From: Labilithrix sp.
GTDB lineage: Bacteria > Myxococcota_A > Polyangia > Polyangiales > Polyangiaceae
Reading direction: 5' to 3'
DNA length: 37,992 nt
NCBI GenBank assembly: GCA_019637175.1
Contig: JAHBWD010000074.1
Coordinates: 1 to 37,992 of the forward strand
A program made the position numbers and the translations under genes. The notes under the pieces are model-generated. The model was not told the DNA's origin and did no database searches. It was given only the letters and a program-made list of their open reading frames with translations. This document shows, one piece after another, positions 8,376 to 17,880 of the stretch (within the stretch, counting starts at the first letter, position 1; every line of letters starts with the position of its first letter).

Positions 8376-9781
8376 GGCGAAGGTCCCCCGTCTCCAGGGA
8401 GCGCCTCGACGGCGCGCACGAACGCGTCGCCGCGTTCTTTGTAGTCACGGAACATGTCGAAGCTCGAGCACGCGGGCGAGAGGAGCACGGCGTCGCCCGC
8501 GCGCGCGAGATCGGCGGCGACGCTCACGGCTTCATCCATCGAGCTCGCGAGGCGAACGGGGACGACGTCGCCGATCGCCGCGCGGATGGCGGCGGCGGCC
8601 TCGCCGATGAGAACGGCGGCGCGGCCCTTCGCGCGCAGCGCCTCGACGAGCGGGCCGTAGCTGCCGCCTTTGTCGCGCCCGCCGGCGACGAGGACGACGC
8701 GATCTTCCCTCACGCCGCGGACGGCGGTGACGGTCGCGCCGACGTTGGTGCCCTTGGAGTCGTCGTAGTAGCGAACGCCGTCGCGCTTGCGCACGAACGC
8801 CATCCGATGCGGGAGCCCGCGGAAGCTCGCGAGCACCTCGGCGATGTCGCGCGGATCGAGGCCGAAGGGTCCGATCGCGGCCACCGCCGCGGCGACGTTG
8901 AGCGCGTTGTGGCCGCCCTGGAGCGCGACGCGCGCGCGCTCGTACGTGAACGGCGGCAAGCGTCGATCGACGATCGCGTGCTCGAGGACGTCGACGACGC
9001 CGCCGGGTCCGAAGCTCACGACGCGCGCCTTGCCCCGTCGCGCTTGTCGGAGCGTCTCCTCGTCGCCGTGAGGAACGACCGCCCAGTCGCCGTCGGTCTG
9101 ACGGCGGAACGCGTTGCCCTTCGCGTCGGCGTACGCCGCGAAGTCGGCGTAGCGATCGAGGTGATCGGGCGTGATGTTGAGGAGCACCGAGACCTCGGGG
9201 TGGAACGCGTCGACGCGCTCCATCTGGAAGCTCGAGACCTCGAGCACGATCGCGTCGAAGCTCTCGTCGACGTGCGCCGCGAGCGGCTCGCCGAGGTTGC
9301 CGCCGGTGAAGACGCGCAGGCCCTTGCGCTCGAGGAGCGCGCCGACGAGCGACGTCGTCGTGCTCTTGCCGTTCGTGCCGCCGATCGCGACGAGGCGAGG
9401 CGCCTTCGCGCCGCGCGCTTCGGCGGCCGCGACGGCCGCGCGCACCGCGAGCTCGACCTCGCCCCAGACGGGCACGCCCGCGCGTACCGCGGCGAGCTCG
9501 GCGAAGTCAGGGACGCCGGGCGAGATCACGACGAGATCCGCCTCGCCCAGCTTCGCGTCGCGGTGGCCGCCGAGCGCGAGCGTCACGCCGCCGTCGGCGA
9601 GCGCGCGCGCTTCGGGGGAGACGTCGGTCTTGCTGTCCGTCCCGATCACCGTCGCCCCGCGCGCGGCGAGGAGCCGGCAGGCGGCGACGCCGCTCGCGCC
9701 CAGGCCGACGACCACGGCGCGCGCGCCGCGGAGGCCGTTCGGACGAAGAGGATGAAGAGACAGAGCGCTCACGTGCGTCAC
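8372..9781 (-). CDS. murD: UDP-N-acetylmuramoyl-L-alanine--D-glutamate ligase
   Basis: Adds D-glutamate to UDP-MurNAc-L-Ala. It has the N-terminal AVVVGLGASGVAACRLLAARG, the ATP loop IGGTNGKSTTTSLVGALLE, the central EVSSFQMERVDAFHPEV with LNITPDHLDRY, and the C-terminal YYDDSKGTNVGATVTAV and LSPACSSFDMFRDYKERGD, which are specific to MurD. It has 469 residues. The GTG at 9781 is chosen because it overlaps the mraY stop (GTGA) like the other junctions; a second GTG at 9772 would shorten it by three codons. Confidence 0.95.
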   Translation of the reverse strand: MTHVSALSLHPLRPNGLRGARAVVVGLGASGVAACRLLAARGATVIGTDSKTDVSPEARALADGGVTLALGGHRDAKLGEADLVVISPGVPDFAELAAVRAGVPVWGEVELAVRAAVAAAEARGAKAPRLVAIGGTNGKSTTTSLVGALLERKGLRVFTGGNLGEPLAAHVDESFDAIVLEVSSFQMERVDAFHPEVSVLLNITPDHLDRYADFAAYADAKGNAFRRQTDGDWAVVPHGDEETLRQARRGKARVVSFGPGGVVDVLEHAIVDRRLPPFTYERARVALQGGHNALNVAAAVAAIGPFGLDPRDIAEVLASFRGLPHRMAFVRKRDGVRYYDDSKGTNVGATVTAVRGVREDRVVLVAGGRDKGGSYGPLVEALRAKGRAAVLIGEAAAAIRAAIGDVVPVRLASSMDEAVSVAADLARAGDAVLLSPACSSFDMFRDYKERGDAFVRAVEALPGDGGPSP

Positions 9782-10932
9782 CGGAGCTTCAGGCTCGCGA
9801 GGCTCACGAGCGCGAGGAGGATGGAGATGATCCAGAAGCGCACGATGATCTTCGGCTCGGGCCAGCCCTTCTTTTCGTAGTGATGGTGGATCGGCGCCAT
9901 CAGGAAGATGCGCTTGCCGGTCAGCTTGAACGACACCACCTGCGTCACGACGCTCAGGCCCTCGAGGAAGAAGATCCCGCCGAGGATCACCGAGAGCAGC
10001 TCGTTCTTGGTGAACACCGCGCACATCCCGAGCCCGCCGCCGAGCGCGAGCGCGCCGACGTCGCCCATGAAGACCTGCGCGGGGTACGTGTTGTACCAAA
10101 GGAACCCGATGCCGGCGCCGACCATGGCGCCGCTGAAGATCGCGAGCTCTCCCGAGCTCGCGATGAACGGGATGTCGAGGTACTTCGCGACGACGAAGCG
10201 CTGGGCGACGTTCGCGATGCCGAACGTCGCGCCGCAGAGGTACGCCCAGATGAGGTACGTGCCGGCGTTGAAGATGACCGGCCCGATCGCGAGGCCGTCG
10301 AGGCCGTCGGTGAAGTTCACCGCGTTCGACATCGCGACCACCGTGAGCACGGCGAACGCGATGTAGACCGCGATCGGCAGGCGGATCGGGTGCTTGGCGA
10401 ACGCCACGAAGGGAACCCCGAGCCGATCGCGGATCTCCCAGAAGTCGGCGGGGACGTGCTCTTTCGCCGTGAACACCCACGTGAGCACGGCGCCGGCGAC
10501 GAGGAACTGGCCGAGGAGCTTGTAGCGGGCGGCCAGGCCCTTCGAGTTCTTCATCCGGATCTTCAGGTAGTCGTCGAGGTACCCGATGACGCCGTAGCCC
10601 GCGGTCACCGCCGTGGCCGCGAGGACGAACGTGTTGCGCAGATCGCACCAGAGGATCGTCGAGCCGAGCACCGCGAGGAGCAGGAGCGCGCCGCCCATCG
10701 TCGGGGTGCCGCGCTTCTTCACGTGACCCTCGGGGATCATCCCGTCGTCGCGGACGACCTGGCCGATCTGCTTCTTCTGCAGCTCGCGGATGAACCACGG
10801 CGAGAGCAGAAAGCAGATGAGCATCGCGGTGATCGTCGCGGCGATCACGCGGAACGGCACGTAGCGGAGGACGTTGAGCCACCCCAACCAGCTCGCCGAG
10901 TGCCGCAGCGGGTAGAGCAGCTCGTAGATCAT
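9778..10932 (-). CDS. mraY: Phospho-MurNAc-pentapeptide transferase (lipid I synthase)
   Basis: An integral membrane enzyme that moves phospho-MurNAc-pentapeptide to undecaprenyl phosphate. Signature motifs are KKRGTPTMGGALLLLAV, GYLDDYLKIRMKNSKGL (the aspartate pair), AVNFTDGLDGLA and APIHHHYEKKGWPEPKI (the HHH loop). There are about ten hydrophobic helices over 384 residues, slightly longer than the E. coli protein. ATG 10932 overlaps the murF stop (ATGA) and the stop overlaps murD (GTGA). Confidence 0.97.
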   Translation of the reverse strand: MIYELLYPLRHSASWLGWLNVLRYVPFRVIAATITAMLICFLLSPWFIRELQKKQIGQVVRDDGMIPEGHVKKRGTPTMGGALLLLAVLGSTILWCDLRNTFVLAATAVTAGYGVIGYLDDYLKIRMKNSKGLAARYKLLGQFLVAGAVLTWVFTAKEHVPADFWEIRDRLGVPFVAFAKHPIRLPIAVYIAFAVLTVVAMSNAVNFTDGLDGLAIGPVIFNAGTYLIWAYLCGATFGIANVAQRFVVAKYLDIPFIASSGELAIFSGAMVGAGIGFLWYNTYPAQVFMGDVGALALGGGLGMCAVFTKNELLSVILGGIFFLEGLSVVTQVVSFKLTGKRIFLMAPIHHHYEKKGWPEPKIIVRFWIISILLALVSLASLKLR

Positions 10933-12398
10933 GCCGTTCCCGACGATGCAGATTTTGCGGACTTAGGCCAAGCTTCCGTCAAAGCGGCGACCACCCGCTC
11001 GGCCCCGACGCTGCGCGATCCCTTGACCAGAACGGCGTCGGAAGGCCTCACGCGGGCCTTGGCCTCCGCGGCGGCGGCCTCGGTCGACGGCGCGGCGACG
11101 ACCTCGATCCCGCGGGCGGCGGCACGGTCGAGGGCGCGGCCGATCAGGCCGCCGCAGCCGATCGCGAGGGCGACGCCCGCCTCGGCGACCGCGTCGCCGA
11201 GGGCGTCGTGCTCGCGCTCGGCGTGGTCTCCGAGCTCCTTCATCTCGCCGAGCACGACCACGCGGCGGCGTCCGCCGGCGATCTCGGCGAGCGTCGCGAG
11301 CGCGGCCCGCATGCTCGCGGGGTTCGCGTTGTAGGTGTCGTCGAGGATCACGACGTCGCCGCCGAGGCGAGACACCGTCGCTCGGCCCGGGAGCCTGACG
11401 GCCGCGAGCGCAGCCTCGATGCGATCGGGCGAGAGCGATACGCCGGTCGCGGCCTCTTGGGCTGCGAGCGCGGCCACGAGATCGATCGCCGCGGCCTCTC
11501 CCGGGAGGGGCAACGTGACCTCGAGCTCACGGGCGGGCGTCGCGATGACGACGCGCGAGCCCGCGTCTCCTCGCGCTTCACGCCGCACGAGCCGATACGC
11601 CGCAGATCCGACGCCGAACGTGACGACGCGGCCCCGCGTCCCTTCCGCCGCGCGCGTCGCGAACGCGTCGTCGGCGTTGACGATCGCGATCCCGCCCTCC
11701 GCGAGCGCGCGGTAGACCGCGCCCTTCTCGTGCATGACGCCTTCGCGTCCGCCGACTCCTTCGGCGTGCGCCACGCCGACGTTGGTGACGATCGACACGT
11801 CGGGCCGCGCGAAGCTCGCGATCGCGTCGAGCTCGCCGCGCAAGCTCATGCCCATCTCCAGCACCGCGTAGCGGTGCGCGCTCTCGAGGCCGAACACGAC
11901 GAAGGGAACGCCCACGCGGTTGTTCAGGTTCCCCGCGGTGAAGTGCGTCGGCCCCACCGCGCCGAAGAGCGTCGCGGCGAGCTCTTTCGTGGTCGTCTTG
12001 CCGGCGCTGCCGGTGATCGCGAGCACGCGCTTGTCTGGCGCTCTCCACCGCTCGAGGTGAGCGCGCGCGAGATCGCCGAGCGCGACCAGCGCGTCGTCGA
12101 CCTCGATCACGGTCGCGCCGTCGAGGCGGCCGACGCGCGCGTACTCCTCGGCGCTGATGCGACTTCGCTCGATGACGGCGATCGCCGCGCCCTTCTCCAG
12201 CGCGGAGACCACGAACGCGTGCGCGTCGATCTTCTCGCCGCGGAGCGCGACGAAGAGCGAGCCCGTCGTGACCGCGCGGCTGTCGGTCGTGACGCTCGTC
12301 GCCTCGGCGCCGCCGCGCTTGACGATCATCCCGCGCGTCGCGGCCGCGGCGTCGTCGACGGCGAACCGCGCGCGGTTGATGGGGATCGGCGTGGCCAT
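10929..12398 (-). CDS. murF: UDP-MurNAc-tripeptide--D-alanyl-D-alanine ligase
   Basis: Attaches the D-Ala-D-Ala dipeptide, completing the pentapeptide. It has the N-terminal substrate domain VTTDSRAVTTGSLFVALRGE, the ATP loop ITGSAGKTTTKELAATL, NLNNRVGVPF, EMGMSLRGELD and the C-terminal ILDDTYNANPASMRAAL with LGEMKELG. It has 489 residues. It follows murE after a 3-nt gap, the only junction in the operon without overlap. No ddl gene for its dipeptide substrate is in the window. Confidence 0.96.
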   Translation of the reverse strand: MATPIPINRARFAVDDAAAATRGMIVKRGGAEATSVTTDSRAVTTGSLFVALRGEKIDAHAFVVSALEKGAAIAVIERSRISAEEYARVGRLDGATVIEVDDALVALGDLARAHLERWRAPDKRVLAITGSAGKTTTKELAATLFGAVGPTHFTAGNLNNRVGVPFVVFGLESAHRYAVLEMGMSLRGELDAIASFARPDVSIVTNVGVAHAEGVGGREGVMHEKGAVYRALAEGGIAIVNADDAFATRAAEGTRGRVVTFGVGSAAYRLVRREARGDAGSRVVIATPARELEVTLPLPGEAAAIDLVAALAAQEAATGVSLSPDRIEAALAAVRLPGRATVSRLGGDVVILDDTYNANPASMRAALATLAEIAGGRRRVVVLGEMKELGDHAEREHDALGDAVAEAGVALAIGCGGLIGRALDRAAARGIEVVAAPSTEAAAAEAKARVRPSDAVLVKGSRSVGAERVVAALTEAWPKSAKSASSGTA

Positions 12399-12401
12399 CG
12401 C

Positions 12402-13988
12402 TCAGGCGCGCTCCGATCGCCCCGCGCGCTCGCGACGATTGGCGAGGGCGGCGCGCGCTTCGACGCGATCGTCGAACGGGCGCTTCGTGGTCCCGATGAT
12501 CTGGTAGTCCTCGTGACCCTTGCCGGCGATGACGACGACGTCGCCGGGCCGCGCCGCCTCGATCGCGAGCGCGATCGCGCGGTGCCGATCGAGCTCCACG
12601 ACGTAGCCGCGCTTGACGGTCGCGATCTCCTGCGGCGCGAGGCGCGTGAGGCCCGTCTCGCGCACGCCCTCCTCGACGGGCGCGGCGATGGCCTCGGGCG
12701 CTTCGGTCCGCGGGTTGTCGCTCGTGATGATCGCGATGTCCGCGCGCGCGCCTGCGGCGAGGCCCATGGGCCCTCGCTTGGTCGGATCGCGATCGCCTCC
12801 GCAGCCGAAGACGCAGATCACGCGCCGCTCCATCCTGGCTTCACCACGTACGACTTCTCGCACGGCATCGAGCACGCGCGCGAGCGCATCCGGCGTGTGG
12901 GCGTAGTCGACGAGGGCGACCACGTCGTCGTCCGCGCCGTCGCAACGCTCGAGCCTTCCGGGCGCGCCCACTTCGTTCGCGAGCGCGGCCGCGGCCCGAT
13001 CGACCTCGAGCTCGAGCGCGCTGACGACGCCGAGCGTGACCATGAGGTTCTCGACGTTGTGCATCCCGACGAGGCGCGTCGTCAGCTCGAGCTCGCGCCC
13101 GCACACACGCGCTTTGATCTTCATCCCTTCGGCGGTGGCGTCGACCGCGAGCGGCTCGACGTCGGCGCTCCCGTCCGAAGCCGGCGAGACGCGCGTGCGC
13201 ACGCGCACGACCTTGCAGCGCGCGGCCGCGGCGATCTTCTCGCCGAACGGGTCGTCGACGTTCACGACCGCGAGGCCCGGGCCCATCGTCGTGAAGAGCT
13301 CCATCTTCGCCGCCGCGTAGGCCTCCATCGACCCGTGAAAATCGAGGTGATCTTGCGTGAGGTTCGTGAAGGCGGCGACGCGGAACCGCACGGCCTTCAG
13401 GCGTCCGAGCACGACCGCGATCGACGAGACCTCCATCGCGACGTGCGTGGCGCCGCGCGCGCGCATCGCCGCGAGCACGCGCGCGAGCTCGTCGGACTCC
13501 GGCGTCGTGTGGGCGGCGGCGATCGTCTCGCCGGCGAAGGTGTGGCCGATGGTGCCGACCACGCCGCAGAGCGGCTTGCCGAGGGCGCCGTCGATCGCGG
13601 TGCGCAGGAGGTGGGTGGTCGTCGTCTTGCCGTTCGTCCCGGTGACACCGACGATCTCGAGCGAGAACGCCGGATGCCCGTAGACGGCGGCGGCGGCGTA
13701 GGCCAAGCCCGCCGGCACGTCGTCGACGCGGAGCACGGGCAAGTCTCCCCGATCGGGCAGCTCGTCGTCGCGACCGGCGAGGAGCGCGACCGCGCCGCGC
13801 TCGCGCGCCGACGCGACGAACGCGCGCCCGTCGTGCGTCTCGCCGCGGCGGACGACGAACAGATCTCCGGGCGCGATCCGGCGCGAGTCATGATGCACGC
13901 CGGTCACCCGCACGGTGCCGTCGCCCTCGATCCGCGTGTCGCCGGGGAGCTCGCGCGCGAGATCCGCGAGCGTCATCCCGTCGGTCAT
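12402..13988 (-). CDS. murE: UDP-MurNAc-L-Ala-D-Glu--meso-diaminopimelate ligase
   Basis: Adds the third stem residue. VTGVHHDSRRIAPGDLF, the ATP loop VGVTGTNGKTTTTHLL, TTPESDELARVL, EVSSIAV and FTNLTQDHLDFHGSMEAYAAAK are standard MurE features. The C-terminal motif DNPRTE (about residue 424) predicts meso-diaminopimelate rather than lysine, as expected for a Gram-negative. It has 528 residues. The ATG at 13988 overlaps the ftsI stop (ATGA). Confidence 0.96.
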   Translation of the reverse strand: MTDGMTLADLARELPGDTRIEGDGTVRVTGVHHDSRRIAPGDLFVVRRGETHDGRAFVASARERGAVALLAGRDDELPDRGDLPVLRVDDVPAGLAYAAAAVYGHPAFSLEIVGVTGTNGKTTTTHLLRTAIDGALGKPLCGVVGTIGHTFAGETIAAAHTTPESDELARVLAAMRARGATHVAMEVSSIAVVLGRLKAVRFRVAAFTNLTQDHLDFHGSMEAYAAAKMELFTTMGPGLAVVNVDDPFGEKIAAAARCKVVRVRTRVSPASDGSADVEPLAVDATAEGMKIKARVCGRELELTTRLVGMHNVENLMVTLGVVSALELEVDRAAAALANEVGAPGRLERCDGADDDVVALVDYAHTPDALARVLDAVREVVRGEARMERRVICVFGCGGDRDPTKRGPMGLAAGARADIAIITSDNPRTEAPEAIAAPVEEGVRETGLTRLAPQEIATVKRGYVVELDRHRAIALAIEAARPGDVVVIAGKGHEDYQIIGTTKRPFDDRVEARAALANRRERAGRSERA

Positions 13989-16084
13989 GACGCCGGCTCG
14001 AAGACCAATCGCACGGTGGAGCCCTTGGCCGCCGGCGAGCCCGCGGCCGGCACCTGCTTCACGAGGCGCCCCGTTCCTTCGAGCAGCGGCACGAGCCCCG
14101 CGGCGCCGACCGCGCGCACCGCGGCGCGCGCGCCCATGCCCGCGGCGTCGGGGACGCGCACGGTGTTCGGAGGCGGGGGCCCCATGTCGGGCTTCACCGG
14201 GGGCGGCGGCGCTTCGGGCTTGGGATCGGCCTTGAGCGCGGCGAGCGTCACGTCGGCGGGATCTCCGGAGCGGGTCACGGTCTTGATCTTGGGCGCGGTG
14301 TGGGCGGGCGGAACGCCGAGGTAGCGGAGGCTCGCCTCCGCGACGCGCCGGAAGACCGGGCCCGCGAGATCGCCTCCGTAGCGCCCGATCATCGGTTCGT
14401 CGAGCACGACCGCGACGACGAGGCGTGGATTCGAAGCGGGCACGAAGCCGACGAACGACGCGGTGTACTTGTCTTCCGAGTACCTACCCGTCGCCGGATC
14501 GACCTTCTGCGCCGTCGCGGTCTTGCCGGCGACGCGGAAGCCGGGCATCGCGGCCTCGACGCCCGTGCCACCCTCTTCGACGACGGCGGTGAGCATCTCG
14601 GCGACCGTCTTGGCGACGCCTGCGGGCACGGTCTCGCGGCGTACGTGCGGCGTCCACTCCTTGACGACGGCGCCGCGCGTGTCGGTGATCTTCCGGACGA
14701 GGATCGGCTCCATGAGCTTTCCCCCGTTCGCGATTGCGCCCATCGCGACGGCGAGCTGCACCGTGGTGACGCTGATCCCCTGCCCGAACGACGCGTTCGC
14801 GGTCTCGATCTCGAACCACGGCCGGCCCTTCGGGCGGAGAACACCCGAGGCCTCGCCCGGCAAGGGCAGCCCGGTCGGCTCGCCGAACCCGAAGCGGCGG
14901 AGCGCGGCGTACAGCGCGGGCTCGCCGACGCCGAGGCCGATCTTGAGCGCGCCGATGTTCGAGCTCTTCGCGAGGATCTGCGTGGGCGAGAGCCAGTCGT
15001 TCTCGTGCGTGTCGTGAATGACGACCGGCCCCATCTGGTAGTTGCCGTGCTCGCAGAAGATGGTCTCCGTCGGCTTGAGCGTTCCGCCCGCGAGAGCGGC
15101 CGCGACGGTGAAGACCTTCATGACGGAGCCGGGCTCGAAGCGATCGGTGACCGCGCGATCGCGCCGCGAGTCGACCTCGCTCTCGCCGTAGTCGTTGGGG
15201 TTGTAGCCGGGGACCGACGCGATCGCGAGGATGTCGCCGGTGCCCGGATCGAGGACGACGATCGACGCGCCCTTCGTCTCGTACGTGCGCTGCGCCACGG
15301 CGAGCTCGCGCTCGGCGACGTGCTGGATCCCCTCGTCGATCGCGAGCTGCACGTCGTGACCGGCGAACGCGCCTTCGTCGGTCGCGCCCTCGGAGAAGAT
15401 GAGGCGGCCGGATCGATCGCGGAGGCCTCGGACCTCCTCCGCCCTCCCGCGCAGCTCCTCGTCGAGCGACAGCTCGAGGCCGTCCTTTCCGAAGCCGTCG
15501 GGCGCGACGAAGCCGAGCAGCGGGCCGGCGAGCTCGCGGCCGGGGTAGTAGCGGCGACCTTCGCCTTCGACCGAGAGGCCGCGGACGGCGCCGCCGGCGC
15601 GGAGCGCGGGCCCCGCCTGCTTCTTCGGATCGCCGAGATCGCGGATGGCCTGCGCCTCTTCGGCGGTCACGCGGCGCTTCAGCCACACGAAACGACGCTT
15701 GGCCGCGAGCTTCTGGTGGACGTCGGCAGGATCGAGCCCGAGCGCGGCCGCCACGCGGGGCGCGTACTCGGCGAGCGCGGCCTGCTGTAGCTTCTCGCCC
15801 TCGATGCCGCGGAGCATCTCGACCACGTCGGCGCTGATGCTGGGGACCTCGACGCTCGCGGCGAGCGCCGCGCCGTTGCGGTCGTAGATGGTGCCGCGCT
15901 TCGGCTCGACGTGGAGCCGGCGCTGGCGCTGGTTCTCCGCCGTCTCCTTCCACGAAGGTCCGTCTTCGACCTGCACGCGGAACGCGCTCGAGACGAAGCC
16001 GCCGAGCCCCACGGCCATGACGCCGCAGAGCAGCCCCATTCGAAAGCGAATCCATTTCGCGCGCGTGGGGTCGAGGTTCTTCAT
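13985..16084 (-). CDS. ftsI: Division transpeptidase FtsI/PBP3 with a C-terminal PASTA domain
   Basis: A class B penicillin-binding protein of 699 residues that crosslinks septal peptidoglycan. In order: one membrane helix (about 10-31), the PBP dimerisation domain (from about 50, RGTIYDRNGAALAASV), the transpeptidase domain with the active serine in FEPGSVMKVFT (about 320), SSN (about 373), the third motif at about 521, then a Pro-rich linker and one PASTA domain (about 640-699, VRVPDAAGMGARAAVRA). The third motif reads AGKTATAQK, with Ala where KTGT is nearly universal; the DNA (14513-14524) supports it. A PASTA-bearing PBP of this type resembles SpoVD/PBP2x, but position and single copy here indicate FtsI. 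ATG overlaps the ftsL stop. Confidence 0.94.
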   Translation of the reverse strand: MKNLDPTRAKWIRFRMGLLCGVMAVGLGGFVSSAFRVQVEDGPSWKETAENQRQRRLHVEPKRGTIYDRNGAALAASVEVPSISADVVEMLRGIEGEKLQQAALAEYAPRVAAALGLDPADVHQKLAAKRRFVWLKRRVTAEEAQAIRDLGDPKKQAGPALRAGGAVRGLSVEGEGRRYYPGRELAGPLLGFVAPDGFGKDGLELSLDEELRGRAEEVRGLRDRSGRLIFSEGATDEGAFAGHDVQLAIDEGIQHVAERELAVAQRTYETKGASIVVLDPGTGDILAIASVPGYNPNDYGESEVDSRRDRAVTDRFEPGSVMKVFTVAAALAGGTLKPTETIFCEHGNYQMGPVVIHDTHENDWLSPTQILAKSSNIGALKIGLGVGEPALYAALRRFGFGEPTGLPLPGEASGVLRPKGRPWFEIETANASFGQGISVTTVQLAVAMGAIANGGKLMEPILVRKITDTRGAVVKEWTPHVRRETVPAGVAKTVAEMLTAVVEEGGTGVEAAMPGFRVAGKTATAQKVDPATGRYSEDKYTASFVGFVPASNPRLVVAVVLDEPMIGRYGGDLAGPVFRRVAEASLRYLGVPPAHTAPKIKTVTRSGDPADVTLAALKADPKPEAPPPPVKPDMGPPPPNTVRVPDAAGMGARAAVRAVGAAGLVPLLEGTGRLVKQVPAAGSPAAKGSTVRLVFEPAS

Positions 16085-16410
16085 TGGCCCGGCGCCCCGG
16101 CGTTCCGCGCCTCGCTCTCGGGGGCCTTCGCCGAGGTCGGGATGATGCGATCGTGGCTCGGGGGCTCCATGCCGAGGAGCGTTCGCGAGACGATCACGAC
16201 GCGCTCGGGCGTCTTGTAGCTCGCCGACTCGAGCTCGAGGACGCGCTTGACCTCGCGCAGGCGTGCTTGCTCGTTGCGCGCCTTGCCGAGCTCGTAGCCG
16301 AGCGAGACCGTGCGCCCGCGCATCGCGAGGTGGACGACGAACGCGCAGACCGTCGCGATCACCGCGAGCGTCCAGTTCAAGAGGAAGATGCGCGAGCGCT
16401 TGAGCGTCAT
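16081..16410 (-). CDS. ftsL: FtsL-like bitopic division protein
   Basis: The 109-residue protein has a short cytoplasmic N-terminus, one membrane helix (about 8-29, IFLLNWTLAVIATVCAFVVH) and then a predicted coiled coil (about 36-60, LGYELGKARNEQARLREVKR). This is the size and layout of FtsL, which with FtsB and FtsQ activates FtsW-FtsI. Sequence conservation in FtsL is low, so the call rests on layout and on its place between rsmH and ftsI. ATG 16410 shares one base with the rsmH stop (TGATG). Confidence 0.85.
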   Translation of the reverse strand: MTLKRSRIFLLNWTLAVIATVCAFVVHLAMRGRTVSLGYELGKARNEQARLREVKRVLELESASYKTPERVVIVSRTLLGMEPPSHDRIIPTSAKAPESEARNAGAPGQ

Positions 16411-17399
16411 CACGGCGATTCTTCCTCGAGGCGACGCGCGGCGCGGAGCTTCGCGCTCCGCGATCGGGGGTTCGCGGCGCCCTCTTCGTCGGTCGCGACG
16501 AGGGGCTTCTTCGTGAGCGACTGCCAGGTGCGCTTCGCCTGGAACGCGCGCTTGACGAGGCGATCTTCGAGCGAGTGGAAGCTGATGACGGCCGCGACGC
16601 CTCCGGGCGCGACGACGCGCGGGAGCGCGGCGAGCAGGCTCTCGAGCTCGTCGAGCTCGTGGTTCACCGCGATGCGCAGCGCCTGGAAGGTGCGCGTCGC
16701 CGGGTCGACGCCGCCGACGCGCACCGGTCCGACGGCGCGCACGATGGCCCGCCGTAGATCGAGCGTCGTCTCGAGCTGGTTGTCGGCGAACGCGCGCTTG
16801 ACGCTGCGCGCGATCCGCCGCGACCGCCGCTCCTCGCCGTAGTCGTAGATGACGTTCGCGAGATCGTCGTCGGTCAGCCGCGCGATGAGCTCGAGCGCCG
16901 TCTCGCCTTCGCTCGGGTCCATGCGCATGTCGATCGGGCCTTCGCGACGGAAGCTCATCCCCCGCGCGGCATCGTCGAGCTGCGGCGAGCTGACGCCGAG
17001 ATCGGCGCAGAGCCCCTGGACGCTCTCGACGCCGAGCGCGTCGAGGGCCTCGGCCACGCGGCCGAAGGGCGTCTTCACGAGCGTCACGCGATCGCCGAAG
17101 CGCTCGAGGCGGGCGCGCGCGGCCTCGAGCGCGGTCTGATCGCGATCGAGGGCGATGACGCGCGACGCAGGGTGCGCCTCGAGGATCGCTTCGGCGTGGC
17201 CGCCGCCGCCGACGGTGACGTCGACGTAGAGGCCGGCGGCGGGCGCGAGGGCGGCGACCACCTCGCTCTTCATCACGGTGGCGTGGGCGAAGTCGGACAC
17301 GTCGGCTTCCTCTCCCGTCTCCTCCGTCCATACCCACTCGGCGGCCGAATCGGGAACGACTCCCGGAAGCGCGAGCTGCGCCTGGCTCGCTTGGCTCAT
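16410..17399 (-). CDS. rsmH: 16S rRNA m4C1402 methyltransferase
   Basis: SAM-dependent N4-methylation of C1402 in the ribosomal P site. Motifs: HATVMKSEVVAAL, the SAM-binding VDVTVGGGGHAEAIL, ALDRDQTAL, LCADLGVSSPQLDDAARGMSFR with DMRMD, RIAVNHELDELE and VISFHSLEDRLVKRAF. It has 329 residues, with an N-terminal extension of about 40 residues before the conserved HATVM. The start at ATG 17399 overlaps the mraZ stop (ATGA). Confidence 0.96.
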   Translation of the reverse strand: MSQASQAQLALPGVVPDSAAEWVWTEETGEEADVSDFAHATVMKSEVVAALAPAAGLYVDVTVGGGGHAEAILEAHPASRVIALDRDQTALEAARARLERFGDRVTLVKTPFGRVAEALDALGVESVQGLCADLGVSSPQLDDAARGMSFRREGPIDMRMDPSEGETALELIARLTDDDLANVIYDYGEERRSRRIARSVKRAFADNQLETTLDLRRAIVRAVGPVRVGGVDPATRTFQALRIAVNHELDELESLLAALPRVVAPGGVAAVISFHSLEDRLVKRAFQAKRTWQSLTKKPLVATDEEGAANPRSRSAKLRAARRLEEESP

Positions 17400-17839
17400 A
17401 GACCGAGCTCCGCCAGGCGCGCGCTGATCTGCTGCCGCTCGTCGTCGGTGGTGTCGAAGTGCGTCTTCCAGAGCTTCGCGTCCCAGAGCTCGGCGTACTT
17501 GCCGCTGCCCGCCCAGAGCACGTCCTTCGTGAGCTGCGCGTGATCGCGAAGCGTCGGCGGCACCAAGATGCGCCCCGAGTCGTCGACCTCGCACTCGACG
17601 GCGCCGGAGACGTAGATCCGCTTCAGCTTCTGCACCGCGCGATCGAACTGCGGGAGCTTCGCCAGGCGCTCCTCGAAGGCCGTCCACTCGGGCGCCGTGT
17701 ACGCGACGAGACAAGGGTCGAGCGCGCTCGTGAGGATCACGCGGCGTTCGCCGATCGACGAGAGCACGTCGCGGTACCGCGCCGGCAGGCTCGTTCGCCC
17801 CTTGGCGTCGATCGTGTGCTCGAACCGACCCCGAAACAT
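17396..17839 (-). CDS. mraZ: Transcriptional regulator MraZ
   Basis: The first gene of the dcw operon, 147 residues. It has two AbrB/SpoVT-like swapped-hairpin repeats, each marked by a D..GR motif: DAKGRTSLPARYRD (about 11-24) and DDSGRILVPPTLRD (about 83-96). MraZ forms ring-shaped oligomers and represses its own promoter. ATG 17839 begins MFRGRFEHTIDAKGR and has GAGGG (17847-17851) 7 nt upstream; an in-frame upstream start would put translation across the operator. The operator and promoter lie directly upstream (17881-17957). Confidence 0.97.
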   Translation of the reverse strand: MFRGRFEHTIDAKGRTSLPARYRDVLSSIGERRVILTSALDPCLVAYTAPEWTAFEERLAKLPQFDRAVQKLKRIYVSGAVECEVDDSGRILVPPTLRDHAQLTKDVLWAGSGKYAELWDAKLWKTHFDTTDDERQQISARLAELGL

Positions 17840-17880
17840 CGACACGCCCTCGCGCTGCGTGAGTGGCCCTGCGGGCGGGC

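Noticed and set aside
11208..14324. A 1038-codon open frame on the plus strand
   Set aside because: It lies antisense to murF, murE and the end of ftsI, has Arg/Asp/Ala-rich low-complexity translation and no motif. Long antisense frames are normal in GC-rich DNA.
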